Assembly (NCBI GenBank): GCA_951812925.1 | Contig: OX638372.1 | Coordinates: 3,038,001 to 3,102,000 of the forward strand | DNA from: Calliopum simillimum | Taxonomy: Eukaryota; Arthropoda; Insecta; Diptera; Lauxaniidae | Length of the DNA: 64,000 nt | Direction of reading: 5' to 3' | Part shown: piece by piece, positions 13,093-27,015 of the stretch | Layout of the letters: the number at the start of each line of letters is the position of its first letter | Position numbering within the stretch: position 1 is the stretch's first letter | Notes under the pieces: generated by a model | Told to the model about the DNA's origin: nothing | Seen by the model: the letters and a program-made list of their open reading frames with translations, nothing else | Database searches by the model: none | Position numbers and translations under genes: made by a program

Positions 13093-13742
13093 GTACAGTC
13101 ATTTGGTAGTTTTACCTGGAAAGTTTTGCGGGATTTTTTCAAATGGGTTATTTTATAGATTTCGATGTGCTCTTTCAGAATTTCAACTTTGCTACCTCGA
13201 ATCGTGTTCGCTCGCGCCGCCATATTGGAAAAATGGCGCCCAAAATCAGTTTCTTACAAATATCTCTTTAACGGTTACAGTTAGAGAAAAATATTGTGAG
13301 GCAATATTTTAGCTTATAAAATTTTCTATAAAAATGACCCCACAATTGTTCTCGTACGACTTATAACTCAGAAGATATCCTAATTAAAAATTTGAAAAAA
13401 ATTAGTAAATTGTACATGCCGCTTATGAATAGGCACAGTGATGTGTTGAGCTTAAAATTACAATAACTCATAAACGGTGAGTCACACGTTAAAAGTAAAA
13501 ACATTTGTTTATAGGGAATTACTTGCACTACAATTTACATATGATTTTTTTTCAGATGACTTATAGTTTAGGAAGTATTTTTATAACAAACCTCAGACGC
13601 CATTTTTCCATATGGCAGCGCGAGCTAACACGATTCGAGGTAGCAAAGTTGAAATTCTGAAAGAGCACATCGAAATCTATTTGCAAAAATTCCGCAAAAC
13701 TTTCCAGGTAACATCATTTTATTCCCCCAAATGATTGTACTA
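13093..13742. repeat. Palindromic element, arms about 150 bp
   Basis: The segment 13093-13250 recurs inverted at about 13594-13742, including CTACCTCGAATCGTGTTCGC against GCGAGCTAACACGATTCGAG and the outer 'tacagtcatttgg'/'ccaaatgattgta'. The frame 13017-13223 (minus) and the sequence at 13613 onward are the same arm read twice. It is probably a foldback-type insertion, but I found no clean target duplication. Confidence 0.65.
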
Positions 13743-13763
13743 ACAGGACAAAACATCAGATTA

Positions 13764-14920
13764 GGTCAAAATTTCATGTTTTGGGTTTTTGACACCAAAC
13801 GGTACCTACATAGCTCATGATCAACTAACAAGTAAAATAATTTAAAATTTAGCCGCCAGATAGCGTTAAAATCTATTTTTCCAAACCTCTGAACTACAAA
13901 GTCAAAACGCCACAACTTCACAAATTTAAGATTTTTTGAATGATTTTTTCTGTATTCTCTTCAGAATTTTATTTTTTATCCAATAGTATCAAAAACTCAA
14001 ATTTGATCCCTGGCAAGATATGGACGCTTTTGTCACTACGCGTCATATACATATGTTAAATATCGAAGAAGTTAAGGCATTTTGAAAACTATAGTTCCAA
14101 AAAATAACTGATACTTAAGTTCGGAAATATTCTTTTTAACGTTCGTTAATGCACGGAGAAAAATCCGCGTCATATTTTTTACTGGTACAAAAACAATAAA
14201 GTAAATAACACTAAATTTTAATCATAAATTACCTTATGTATGAACTTTTTGATGGTTTCGCAAAGTAAAATTTACAAATAAAATATAGTGAATTAATAAA
14301 ATAATATTTACTACAAATTGCCCACATTTGCCTTTATGCAGAGTAAATTATGTTTTGACTTTATAATTTTTGGCATTGAAACTATACAGTATGGCAAATT
14401 TCATAAAAATAAATAACCATTTTGACTGTAAAAATCTAGTAAAAATATTTATGTTAGGGCAGACTTTTGCTTAACATAAAAATTTTATACCTCTTTAGCA
14501 TATGGGCTAGTAGTGCAGAGGATATTTATCTATCTATTACACGGGCGGATCGCGGTTCGAATCCTGGGAAGGTCAGTTGGTTTTTTATTTTTTCTTTAAA
14601 ATTTACAGGAATGTAAATATCACTAATCTTTCAAAAAAAATTAATAGACTGTAAGGTCACTCGAAAATTTTTAATTGACTAAGATAGAAAGGCTAAATTT
14701 AATTCAGTGGAGAGTTGCCACTATTTTGACTTAAAATTCTGGTAAAATTTATTAGAAATAAAGTAGCACTTACTATTTTTTTTCTTCCGTGTGTTTTGAA
14801 AAAAAGTTTTTTATGCTATCTAGCGTTTTATATGTAAATTCAAACAACTTTGAAGTTTATTTTAATATTTGATGGTAGCGTTTGATGCAAAATACCCAAA
14901 ATATGAAATTTTATAAATTT
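13764..14920. repeat. Large inverted repeat interrupted by a tRNA-like SINE
   Basis: 13764-13803 (AAAATTTCATGTTTTGGG start) recurs inverted at 14875-14920, and 13855-13875 (around CAGATAGCGTTAAAA) recurs inverted near 14813-14830. The interior is less well matched and contains the tRNA-like unit at 14505-14590. This suggests an older foldback copy with a later insertion. Confidence 0.5.
14505..14590 (+). repeat. tRNA-derived SINE head
   Basis: A perfect B box, GGTTCGAATCC, lies about 45 bp after an A-box-like GGGCTAGTAGTGCAGAGG. The T stem is mispaired, so a functional tRNA gene is unlikely. A T-rich segment follows at 14580. A tRNA-derived SINE is the simplest reading. Confidence 0.45.
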
Positions 14921-17900
14921 CAATTTGGCAAGTATGGTTTTGTCAAGCCACACCTCATTTGTAACTCACTATTTTGTGACGTTTTTAGAAATGACATACC
15001 CAATTTTGATCTGAATGACATTTTCTACTGTTGAGGTTATTCACTTTACACGCTATTAATATGCAAAATTTACGAGCGATATAATTAATTATCTACAACT
15101 GTAGTGGTGAAATTTAAATTGCTTTCCTAAAAGGGTGCTTGTTTATATGTTTTAGATAGGAGTAACGCACAATATTCGCGACCCCAATCACTAGTACCTA
15201 CATGACATTTTTGGATTTTAGTTAAAATTTATTTTGTAAAATTACAAACATGGGTAATTTAATCAAAGTGAAATGTATATGTTGAATTTTTAAGTAATCT
15301 CTAAAGCTTTAAATAAACTTGTTAATGATATACGGCAAAATTGAATATGGCAATTGATAATCTTACCCGATATGTTTTCAGAGAACAATTTCGACCCGAA
15401 TTCTTTTACAAAGACAGTTTGGAGCACGTATTGAAAGCCTGGTTTTGAGTTACACTTCAAGAGGCTTTCCAAGTCTATATGTCGAATCAGTAGCTCCGCT
15501 GAAAGAGACTTTCAAGTTTAAAATAAAATTAGGGCTAACAATGAGAATATTCTCTCTTTTCGTATTAGACTGTCCATAAATTATGTAAGACTTTCAGGGA
15601 GAGATCGAGTTCATAATTTTCTTACGGTTTCCTGAGTTAAAGGGAGGAGGGAATACGAAATATTTTATGTTATTTTATGATATTCAACAAATTTAACTCT
15701 TCGTTGCAGAGCAGTCCGCGATTCCACACAAAAATTTTATCAAACAAAATTTGTATTTTAAATATTTTTTTTTTTTGTTTTGTGTTTTCACAAAGAAATT
15801 TAAATTTTAGACCTATCTCAAAAAAAAAAAAATTTCTTTTAACGGATTAAGAACTATTACACGTACGTAAGAAGTGATTGGATGAGCGGGTAGTGAGAAA
15901 TTTTACAATTTCTGACGAGAGCGACATTTGTTAACAGCATCTTTTAGGAATTTACAGCTACATTGTAAGTTCTCCTCGAAAGATTTCTACCTCAAAACAG
16001 TTGATAACGTAGGATACTGTTCCGAAATAATTCTACAAAATTTAATTTCATAGAAAATACTTTGTCTTGCACCATAATTTCGCAAAATTATACGGAATTC
16101 TATAAATTACTCAGGAACATGAAGGACCATTTTGTGGTTCAATTGTTCTTATGGCTTTTATGTCAAAAGGAAATATGTGCCCCCATCTATTTAAGACGGG
16201 GACTAAAAATAAAATCAAACTGATGAAGAAATGACGCAAGTGAAATACCGGAAATTTCTAAATATTCATGCACATGCTGCGGCGTCACTTTAATGCGCCT
16301 GCTGGCAACACGGCAACGACAACCCCACTGATGTAAGACAGCCTTTAAAATGTGTAGGCGTTGAATATTTTTCTTTCTCTATGTTTTTTTGTCTTTTTTG
16401 CAAATTAACAAATAAAATGAAACGAAATGAAAATTAAGCGCAAAAGGAAACACATATGCATGTATTGGTTGCTTGACTCAGTCACTCACACCAATAAATA
16501 TATGCGTATACTATTAGTTAAGCTGTAATGATACTTTTTTATATCTTTTTAAATTACTCTTTTGGTTTTTTTTTTTCATGAAGTTAGACTTTTGGAATTA
16601 TTCTCAGGGTTGGATCATATCCATGCTAAGCCTTACCTACTCTCTTTTTCCTGCGTAGCTCGATTGAATCCGGCTATTTTCTTCCTTATCGACAATTTTC
16701 TCTCCAGTTAATTAATCAATTCTTAAGTAGTAGAAACTGGCTTTGCCAGATCGTCCTTTAAATTTTCGAAAAAACATAGGACCGAATGCCGTGTTAAAAC
16801 ACTTCCAAAGATGTCTAATTACAGCTTTAAAACGAAAATGAATTTCTTTTGGTTTCGAGACTCTGTTTACTTCACGCAAAAGTCAATTATTAGTCACTCT
16901 TGTCTCAACTCCCTCCTTCACCCGCCAGCGCGCTCTGTTGGATTACACTTTATTCATACGCGCGCGACTTCCCTCCACTCGGAAGTCATGTGGCACATGG
17001 CACAGTGTAGTGAGGAAGTTTTTAATGTTTGGTGTTGATGGCTGCGTGAATCCTTTTTTTTTCTGTTCTGTTCTGTACTGTTGTTGTATTCAAAAGGGTG
17101 TAAATTGCATGTTTTGTTGTTTGTTTTTCTTTGGAATTTGGTATTTGAAAATTTGTATTTCGATTTGTTGTAACTATTTGTGGCAGTTGTTGCTGCTTTT
17201 TGTTGTTGTTGTTATTTAACGTATTGTGTATGCATTCGACGCCCGCGCTATAACGGTTAAAAGTGTCGAAATGCCACTTGAAATCCTTGAAAAAAGTGTG
17301 AATCATTTCAGATTACAACAAAAATCAAAAAAAAAAAAAAAATACTAAATACCAACAATAACAATCGGATTTATATCGTTTCCTATGGCGTCATGTTTCC
17401 GAGAAAATATTATTCAGCTGGATTTTTTATATTTTTTAAAAAAATATTGTATGTTGGCTAAACGTTAATTCTGCACTTGAAAATATTTTATATGGATCAC
17501 TTGAAGTGTCGAGTGTAAATACTCCATTAGTAATAGAATTTTCCATAGGAATCATTATGAATAATGTTTTTGCACTTGTTATTATCCAGGTTATGTAGTT
17601 AAAAAGTGGAAATACTTCAATTTCAGTTAAACAAGAGTCATTCTAGAAGCTAAAAGGGCTCTTAAAAACTATATCGAATTTTCCAATCTAATTTATACAT
17701 CCATTCTGTGAAGAAAAAAAGTAATGCACATATTACGAAAAAAGTGTATGCTTAGAATCGTTTTAAAAATACGTCTGAATTTTTTCAGAATTTCTTAGGA
17801 CATATTATAAACCTTTAAAAATGGTGAAAAAATAAAAAAAAAAAAATTCAAAGAGTTCCAAAAATTTTTTTGCCTTTTACACATTTTTCGAAACGTTTCG

Positions 17901-19560
17901 AAAAACGTTTTTCGGACCGCGTAGTTGAAAAACGTAACAAAATTAATTGTCGGAATCGAATATTATCTATACCTACAAAAAAAAAAATGTATAATTTTTT
18001 AACGCAATAATTTTTGCAAAAGCACAAAACTTGATTCCAAAAGAACTGGGTCAATATTCTCAGAAGAGCCCAGCATCAAAATCGACGTCAATATCAATTA
18101 CTTAGGAACACTAATTACACAATTAAAAGTTAAGAAATGAAAGCAAATAATTAGAAAAAACTAAAAGCACATATGAATCATATTTATACCATACCCTACA
18201 CATTAATGGAATAAATGCTGGGAACTCTCCCAAATTCTTAATGATTTTCACTTCCGCAAAAGTGTACCGCCTCTACCACCATCACCATCATTGGCTCGCT
18301 CCAACCAACGCTGATGATTCTCCAATCGCATGAAAAGCGGAAGTATATTGATGACAAAGTTTTTACGGTTGGTGCGCCTGTTGCCGTTCTTCAAAGCGCC
18401 GACCGATCAACTTGAGTTGCAGCTTTTCAAGCATTTAAGTACAAATCTCGAAAATACAACAAAAACAACAACATCAACAAGAAGAAGAATAAAAATGTGA
18501 AAACAATTCAACGCAAACACTTAAGTGTAACACATGTGGAACAAGCCTACATATGTATCCGTGGGTATAGTGGCCAACAATGCAAAACAAATGCCAAAGA
18601 TTGGGACAGATCAGGAAGGAGAACATGAAGCAGCGCACGCACATTTGGAGGCAATTACGAATGCAATGAAGCGAACGAACTGGATTCAAAATCCATCAGA
18701 TATGCAGATACGAGTACAAGTATAGTATAGATTACCGAATGAAATGAGATACAAAAATGTGCATATAGTGGTGAAGGAATATAGCGTTACACAAAAAGCA
18801 GAAGAAGAAGAAGCTAAAAAAGAACAAGAAGGAGTACTTAATTTAGTTTTAAGCAGGAAGATGAAGCAATAACAAGAAAAGCCGAAAACAGCGAAATTTT
18901 AAACCAACATCAACCGTATTTGCCCAAGGATAGGATATTTATATTGACGAAAAATTTATGAATAATGAAAAGAGGGCGTGGTACCTCCCATACAAGAAAC
19001 TACAGAGAATTTCTTAAATATTTTGTTTCTTTTGGGAATTTTTTTAGTTTCCGAGAAATTCGCAATAAAGAAAACTGGAATACAGATCAAACTTGCCAAA
19101 CATTAAATACCCCCGCCTCAACCTCTTGTCCAAATTCACATGGCTTTCGTCAGATCTTGCATTAACTGTTCTTAGCGTCTGAGTGAAATTTAGTTGGGCT
19201 ATCTGAAAAAACATTTTCAGTATAGCACTTTGAAGCTTTTCCTCAAATCGGCGGTGCCACGCCTTTTTGTGCGATTTCAGGAGCCATAAAATTTTACAGA
19301 AGCCTTCATGAACGTTTCCCAGTTCCAGTTGTTCTACGCACAAGTTCCATTAAGTGAGGGATAGCACAACCAGAAACTGTACATGAATTCAATCCAATAC
19401 ACCTTCGAGAGTTCCGGATACAGACAGCTTTGAATCAAAATAAGACATTGGGTTAAAATGGGTTAACTTAGAACACAACTTAATGCAGAGACATGTTGCA
19501 ACAAATGTTGCTGTCGCTTGTCGTTAAGATTCTTGTCGTTGTTGTTTCTGTTGAATTACT
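14921..19560. other. Non-coding stretch
   Basis: No gene is supported. The parts 16900-17050 and 18240-18720 are less AT-rich, and the latter contains CAA/GAA runs typical of fly untranslated exons or promoter-proximal DNA. No start, splice pair or domain can be shown. A GGGCGTGG-containing segment near 18972 belongs to a dispersed family also seen near 24890. Confidence 0.4.
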
Positions 19561-19572
19561 TTTAAATTTACA

Positions 19573-19716
19573 TTGTTGTTGTTGTTGTTGTTATTGCTTT
19601 TGTTTTTCGCTTGATACTTGAAAATGTTTGTCTTCTTTGAGATATCATTATAACGATATGTGCACGAGTGTACACAATTTGTGTTTATTGTTCTTGTTGT
19701 TGTTGTTGTTGTTGTT
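19573..19716 (+). repeat. Two TTG trinucleotide runs
   Basis: Pure TTG runs lie at about 19573-19592 and 19693-19716. They produce the poly-N stretches in minus-strand frames. Confidence 0.85.
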
Positions 19717-20239
19717 ATTGTATTTATTGCATGAGTGAAGGCGATGAGCCATTGACAATGAAAATGTGATTTTCCGCTTCCGTTCTTAAATGCATTCAAA
19801 TAGGAATTTGAAATCGAGAACATGGACCGAATTGGTTTTTTTTTTTTTTTTTTTTTGGATTTTTGTTTTTTGTTGTGGGAGTGGATTTTGTACAAGATTA
19901 TGATAATATTCCGAACTGATGACGATAACGTTGATTATTATGATGATGAGCACTTCCGGATAATGTAAGGGAAGCTTATTTTCAAATATCCAGGAATCTG
20001 AAGGCGATGAAATACGCCATGAGTGCAGAAGCACTTATGTGTTCACCATATGAACAAATTTTTAAATGTGTGAATTAGCAAAATCTTTTAAAGGTTTTTT
20101 TTGAAAATATATTCCAAACGTATAGGGACTTAAAGAAAAAAGCTTAAAACGAATAGAGGAAATCTTCAGTTACTTCCAGCAAAACCGAAATCGATCTATT
20201 TGCAAGTATTTGTCAACAAATGCATAATGCATCACCTCA

Positions 20240-20375
20240 AAGTTGTGTTCTTGATAATTTGGGATCGGATATCTTAAACTACATACGTGAAAAAACAATT
20301 CTGAGATTGGATTCGGATTCAGCACCAACAAATACATCGAAAATTACTATTTTAGTTTCGCATTGTTGTGTTTTT
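20240..20375 (+). repeat. Dispersed repeat, copy 1
   Basis: The block containing CAATTCTGAGATTGGATTCG and 'caaatacatcgaaaattac' recurs in diverged form at about 25195-25260. Neither copy has a coding frame or clear ends. They are fragments of one interspersed repeat family. Confidence 0.5.
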
Positions 20376-21452
20376 TTTTTTTTGTCGAATGTACCGATCT
20401 CATTTAAAAACTAGTAACTATCTTTGGCCTGGACAAAGAATTGCACACCCTACACTGCAATATTTTAAAAATTTTGCGTATGCGGGAAGTGTCACGCACT
20501 TAGTTTTTGCTCAGAGCTTGCACTTATAGTTCTTAATGTCTGAGTGCAATTTAGTTAGATTACACTAGTTTACAGCCAAAATTCCCAGTGAATGCCATTA
20601 TTAATTTTATATGTAAAATGGGCTGCTGATTCCGAAAATCGCATTATTTTTTTTCTTTCGTGTCGTTTTCGAGATATCGGTAATTTTCGGTTTTTGGACC
20701 AAAAAAAAAGATTGTTCCATTTAAATTGATTTCTAAAGAAAAAATTTTTTTTTTCGAAAAAATTAATAACTTTTTTATAATATTTTGTTGTTTTGTACCA
20801 TAGATTATATATTTATGAAGAAAATAGGAAACCACTGAACACTTGATACAACTCAAATGTAAGGATCATATAGTTAAATTCATCGATTTAACACAGGATT
20901 GCGTTATTTTTGTTTTTTTCATGTACAGTGGATTAAAAAACTTTAAAAATCGATTAAAAAAAAATCTGACGTGCTGGAGAAAAACGACGAGACACGGGTA
21001 TTTTTTTTATCGCCTTCTTTTAAAATTTTTAGGATTTTTAAATGTGTTTTACAAAAAGTTTCAAATTATCGAACAGTTTATTCCAAAAAGGAAAAAAATA
21101 GGCAAAAACGCATTCCAGTAATTTATCAATGAATCGTATAAAACTTTTACATTTTTTCCATCGATTTTCTTCAGAGTTTGATTTTGCTGAGCTATTTTTT
21201 AGCCTATTGATTTGCTGTGCTGCGGCTATCGAACAAATACGCAGCACAGCACTACAGTCGAAGCACAAATTTAAAAATGAACTGACTGCTGTGCGGTGCT
21301 GTTTTTTCAATTCATAAGCAGTAGCAGAGCCGAAGCTCTTTTACGAAATCCGATCGCTTGCTGCTACAGTCGATTATTTCAAAATGTTTGCTTCGCTGCC
21401 GCTATGCTTTTCGAAAGAGAACGAAGCAACAGCAAAAAGAAACAAAATCATT

Positions 21453-22673
21453 CAGGTTGCCACCTGGTTTTTTTTTTTTTTAAATTAGCTTAAACCATAC
21501 ATTTAAAAAAAAAAAAAATTATTTTATCCTTAAACCGCTTAGACAAACTTTTAAAAAATCTAACATATTTTTTAGAGTTGCCACCTGGCTTTTTAATGAA
21601 ATCAAAACTTTTTTTCAATAAATTGCTAAAAATCATAATTTTCTCTCTATACATTGACATCTTATGTCTAAAAACGACGAAACAAAAATGTAGGGTTGCC
21701 ATATTAGGGTTGCCAGACGTTTTTTCGCAAAATTGTTTTCCTTTAACAACTTTCTTTATTGAATGTTATAGAATCGACCCAAAAACCCATAGTAAATTTT
21801 TTGGGGTTGCCACCTGGTTTTTTTAATAACATCAAAATTTTCTTTCAATAAATTGCTAAAATCATAATTGTTTTCTCTATAAATTGACATCTTGGGTCCA
21901 AAAACGACAAAACAAAAATTTAGGGTTGCCATGTCAGCGTTGCCTGACTTTTATTCGCAAAATTGCATTTCGTTGTTAACTTTTTTTATTGTTTTTGGAC
22001 CCAAGATGTCAATTTATAGAGAAAACAATTATGATTTTAGCAATTAATTGATAGAAAATTTTGATTTTATTAAAAAAACCAGGTGGCATTCCCAAAAAAT
22101 TTGCTATGGGTTTTTGGGTCGATTCTATAACATTCAATAAAGAAAGTTGGTAAAGAAATGCAATTTTGCAAAAAAACTTCTGGGAACCCCAATATGGCAA
22201 CCCTAAATTTTTGTTTCGTCGTTTTTGAACCCAAGATGTCAATTTATAGAGAGAAAATGATGATTTTAAGCATTTTATTGAAAAAAATTCTGATTTTATT
22301 AAAAAAACCAGGTGGCAGCCCCAAAAAATTTACTAAGAGTTTTTATGTCGATTCTATAACATTCAATAAAGAAAGTTGATAAAGAAATGCAATTTTGCAA
22401 AAAAACTTCTGGCAACCCCAATATGGCAACCCTAAATTTTTGTTTCGTTGTTTTTGGGTCCAAGATGTCAATTTATAGAGAAAAAATTATGATTTGAGCA
22501 ATTTATTGAAAAAAAGTTTTGATTTTATTAAAAAAAACCAGGTGGCAACCCTAAAAAAATACGTTGGATTTTTTAAAAGTTTATCTTAGCGGTTTAAGGC
22601 TAAAATTAAATTTTTTTTGAGATGTATGGTTTAAGCAAATTCAAAAAAAAAAAAAAAACATGCGGCAATCCTG
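21453..22673. mobile_element. Palindromic foldback element built of sub-repeats
   Basis: The two halves are inverted copies about a centre near 21960. The outer ends read CAGGTTGCCACCTGG (left) and CAGGATTGCCGCATG (right, inverted). Inside, two kinds of unit alternate: one with 'gttgccacctgg...gacatcttgggtcc' (about 125 bp) and one with 'cgcaaaattg...gaatcgaccc'. Each occurs in direct order in the left half and inverted in the right half. There is no transposase frame. Short frames here are arms read on both strands. No target duplication was visible, so the superfamily is unknown. Confidence 0.75.
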
Positions 22674-25600
22674 AAAGTTGTTTCTGCTGTGTACAGCGAA
22701 AAGCCGAAGTTCAAACAGCCGAGTTAAATAAAAAGCAAAAGCACAATCGGAGTTACGCTTCGCTTCGTGTTTGTGCGTGCTTGGTTAAAACTTTGCTATT
22801 TTCAATAACAAAAGCAACAGCAGGGCACAAAAACAAAAATGTGCTTGCTTGAATTGCTTTGACTTCGTTCGTTGAAAAAAAGCACAGCAAGCAGTAAGCC
22901 CAAAATGTAAAATGCAATAACTGACGCAGCACAGTTCAGCAAATTTTCGTTGCTATAGCTATTTTAAAGTCAGCAGATCAAACCCTGATTTTCTTAAATA
23001 GTATCTTATTTGCTTTGAAAATATATAGACTATGATACAAAAAAACAAAATGATTTTTAAAAATTTTTGTTCTTGTATAAATCACTCACGCAATTGCATA
23101 GCAAGAGAAGGATCTAAATAGTTGAATTTTTGTTGTTAATTCGGCGTTTGTGAAGGTCCTTTAGCAGTGATGAGCAGAGCAAGACTGCTCTTGTCTAAAG
23201 GGTCATCTCAAACGCCGATTTAATAACGAAAATCACACTATTATGATCCCCAGAACAAACGAGATCATGACTTGCTAATGCGTGAATGAGACAATCTTAG
23301 AAAACTGCTCAACAAAGTGAAGAACGTGCATCTAAGATCAAAATTCACATGAAAAGTTATCGAAAAAATAACTTTTAAAGAAGACGATTCATTTTGACCA
23401 CATGCTACTGACAGAAACCAGTTAAAATGAACAAGAAGTGAGATTAATCTATATTCCAGAATGTGACTCAACATTCAACGAATGTAATTAATTAATTCAA
23501 AACACGAAACCACATATCAAACAATTTTCAATTAAACAAAATAATTAAAATAAGCCATTGATTTTTAATTCAAAATCATAATGAGACTTGGGATTCTTTA
23601 GTGCAATTTAACACAATCAAAGAAAATGAAAACAGTGCAACTGTGTAGATAATCCAAAGATAAAATACTTAAATACAACACCATCATATCTATCTCAACG
23701 ATTACGTCGCAATCACGCTCCAACACCTATTTGAAACTCAACAAGCTGGAATGATAACAACTGCAGCACAATAACAACAACAGCATCAGCTTAATATCTG
23801 CTCTGACTTAAGTAGGTAACTTTCTCGTAACGTTACAACTTTCAATAAATCGCTACGACATATTGTGTGCTGCCAGCCCCCTCTGCCCCTGCTTCATCAC
23901 CATCATCAGCAGCACCATCACACCGGCGAGTGCAAGATACATAAATTAAAAAGAATCTACATGCATTGCAACTTAAGGGAACCATTAGAATCCATGATTG
24001 GTGACGGCAGATGTAACTGAGAAGCAGCGCAGCGCACTCTTACATGGAAATGAAAATGGAAAATATTTGCTTAAGGTTCGATGAAATGCATTTCATCAGA
24101 GTTGAGTGTGGGGTTGGAGCACGAGCGGCGCAAAATGTGGGGCAATAATTGTGCTTGTTTTTGTTCCCAACACTCGTGTTGTTGTAGGTGTCATTTGCGT
24201 GACAGTTCGTCTTAGAATGCAAAGAACTGATCTAGGCTGTGAGCTGTGCGGATGTGAAGTGCAATGGGGGGCAGCTTTTAATAAATATGCATCTTCTTTT
24301 AAAAAGAAAAAGAAACAACAATGCAGAAAAAACATGGAAAGTTCTCTTTTTCCTGTGTAAGTTATTATTGCAATTAAATAAATTTATGTAATGAGTTGCT
24401 TGCTTTCTTTCAGAACAAAATGTACGTCTCGTTAAGGCAGTATTTTAGACTAATTTGTTACGAGTAGCTACATAGGTTACTCCTCTCCTGAGTTTTAAAG
24501 TGTTGCCGTCTTTGCATACAATTGATGATGCTTAGGTAAAATGCACGATTATTGCTATCCACAATAAAACTACAATTTATTAATCCACATTCATAGTTCT
24601 GATATGAAAATTAATTTATTACGTTTCTTAACATGGAACAAAATGTTTTAAATGTTCAAAAATACCATTTTCAAGGAACAAATTTGCCGGTGCTTATGAA
24701 AGTGATACAACCACAGCTTGCTCTAATAAATTCGATACTTTTTCAAATGGTTAGTTCTGAAAAAACTAAGGGATTGATGCAATATCATAAAATTTAATTT
24801 TAATTTTGGGCCACTATAACCATTGAAAATTTTGATTTTCATCAAAAGACGTTCACGAATAAGAAAATTTTTAATCGTTTAAAAGTGGGCGTGGCACTTT
24901 CCCGATTTGCCCAATTTGTGCTTATTATAAGGCATTAATCAGTTGTTGTGTACGAAATTTCATCAAAATAGCTTCACGGTTCAAAAGATATGACCAAATT
25001 AAATAAAAAGCTTAGGGCGGTGCAAGTCCTCTTCATAAGTATATACTAAGTCAAAGTCTATCTCATTCTTAAGTACATCTGTATGCTAATGCGCATCATT
25101 TTCCAAGGTTTCATTAGAAAAACATGCCAACAGTTTTACATACACAATTTTAGACCCTATAAAAAGAGAAGATATCTCAGAAACCATACAAGATACAGCA
25201 ATTCTAATGTTGGATTCAGATTTAGAATTGCCAAATACATATAAAATTACCATTTATTTTTGTTTGTTGAATTTTTTCCAATTTTTTTTATGAAACTTAA
25301 GCTTTTTAAATATTGTTTAAAAATTTATGTAATTCGGACCGAGCTCCAAAAGGTTTCTGATTTTAAGTAAAAAAAAAAAATTTTTTTTTTTAAAAATCAT
25401 CAAAATCGGAGCTGTTATTGAGGACTTCTGCCTAAAAGGCTTTATTAACTCCACTATTTTGCAAAGTATACCGAAATTTTGCTTCATTCGCTAGATATAT
25501 TGAAAAAACTATAGAAGGTGCATTTCACCACTTTATCCGATATCCGCCCACTAATTTAATAGCATTCCTCTGTTTTTTCTTCTGACCCATTTACCGATTT

Positions 25601-26416
25601 CTGTATTAAAAACCCATAAACGCCTTAGTTCCTTTCTAAAAAGCATAATCATATTGAATAGACTAAACGTCTAAAACGACATATCAATGAAATTTCATAA
25701 TTTTTACAAATAAACTTGCAAAAACTTTACAAAAACTATAATAGTTTTGTTCAAAAACCGAGTAAACGTATTGCCCCAAAGGTAAGAAAACTACCCCAAT
25801 CTTTACTTGGAAACCGTAACCGAAATGCAAAAATTACAAAATACACAAAAAAAAATAACTTGAATGGAATCGGGAACCGGTCTAAAATAGGTTAACACTT
25901 CAGCATCAAGGACAACATTTGTGGTGTTATTCACAATATAGAGCCAAAAGAACTCTAGCACTTTGGATTAAATTAAAACTTGCCGCTTTTCGCAAGTGTG
26001 GCTTCCAGAAAACTATCTATTCGAAAAAAATGTCCCAAATAGAAAACTATTTTTTTATGGCGCAGTTTTTTTCGAAAAGACCATGATATTTTTCAGGACC
26101 GTTTAGATACTTTGGCTTACTTCCTAGAAAAGGACTTATAAAATATTCAAAAAAAGACAATAAGAGGTGGTCACGGGAAATTGTAAAGTAGGAAGAAATA
26201 TTTATTGGTTCATTTCTTTCATATTTCTTTCTCAAAAATCAAGAATGTAGGAATTGATTTTAAGATGTTTTTGGACAGATGAAATTAACTCCAAAAAAAG
26301 GAGAAAAAACGGTTGCCTGATTCGGAACAGCGACCCTAATTTAGTCAAAAAAGTTATCTAAATTTCATTCTGATTCCCCTCACTTTGTTGTACTGTGTTA
26401 TTTCAGTAAATAGATA
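22674..26416. other. Non-coding stretch
   Basis: No gene is supported. A dispersed-repeat segment with 'gtgggcgtggc' lies near 24890-25020, and the second copy of the 20240 repeat at about 25195-25260. CAGCA-rich sequence at 23750-23930 resembles fly regulatory or untranslated DNA. It ends at the GACA target duplication of element A (26417-26420). Confidence 0.45.
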
Positions 26417-26420
26417 GACA

Positions 26421-26692
26421 TGTCGTATTTTCATCCATTTTTAATTATTTTAACAAAAACTTCGTATTTTATTTTAAATTTAAATTATTTTATTTTTTTA
26501 AATTCAATTTGAAAATTATTTTTTTTGAATTTAAAAACGAGGCAGTCTCGATCTCGCCACTACCGTTTTTAGAATAATTTTTATATGTTGCTTTCTCAAA
26601 ATTATTCAGTAGCGCCAGTCGATTCCACCCAAGCTTTGACATAAGAGTCGCCGCTTGTCGTTTTGTTTTTAAAAGCACACAGTACTACGGCA
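26421..26692 (-). repeat. Element A 3' LTR, 272 bp
   Basis: It is a direct copy of 47566-47956 apart from the MITE found only there and a 26-bp segment present only here (about 26529-26554). It carries, at its inner left end, the same six-codon gag start as the 5' LTR, here orphaned. A 7-bp stem with 4-nt loop (26709-26726, TCGCACG/CGTGCGA) lies just outside its inner edge. I see no long polypurine tract next to it. Confidence 0.85.
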
Positions 26693-27015
26693 CGGCCATC
26701 CTGGCGTTTCGCACGTCCTCGTGCGACTCATCTGAAACAAAGACAAAATTCTTTACAGTATTTCATTCTACCACTCGGCCAATTCTGACCAGAATAAAAT
26801 TCTCATTAACAAAAAAAAAAAAATTATTAGCTTCTTCATACATAATTTGACAACAAACTTAACTTCTATTACAATTTCATAGTTCATCAACAAATCAACA
26901 ACAGTCCTATTTTATTAAACGATTCAAATGCCATTTGTCATGTCCCATATAATATTACATGAAACACCAAAAATAAAAATAAAAATCAACTTCAAACATA
27001 ATAAACATTGATCAG

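Noticed and set aside
14505..14590. Functional tRNA gene
   Set aside because: The A and B boxes are good but the T stem is mispaired and no acceptor stem closes; a SINE head fits better.
19524..19895. Poly-asparagine protein on the minus strand
   Set aside because: It is driven by TTG microsatellites and a poly-T run.
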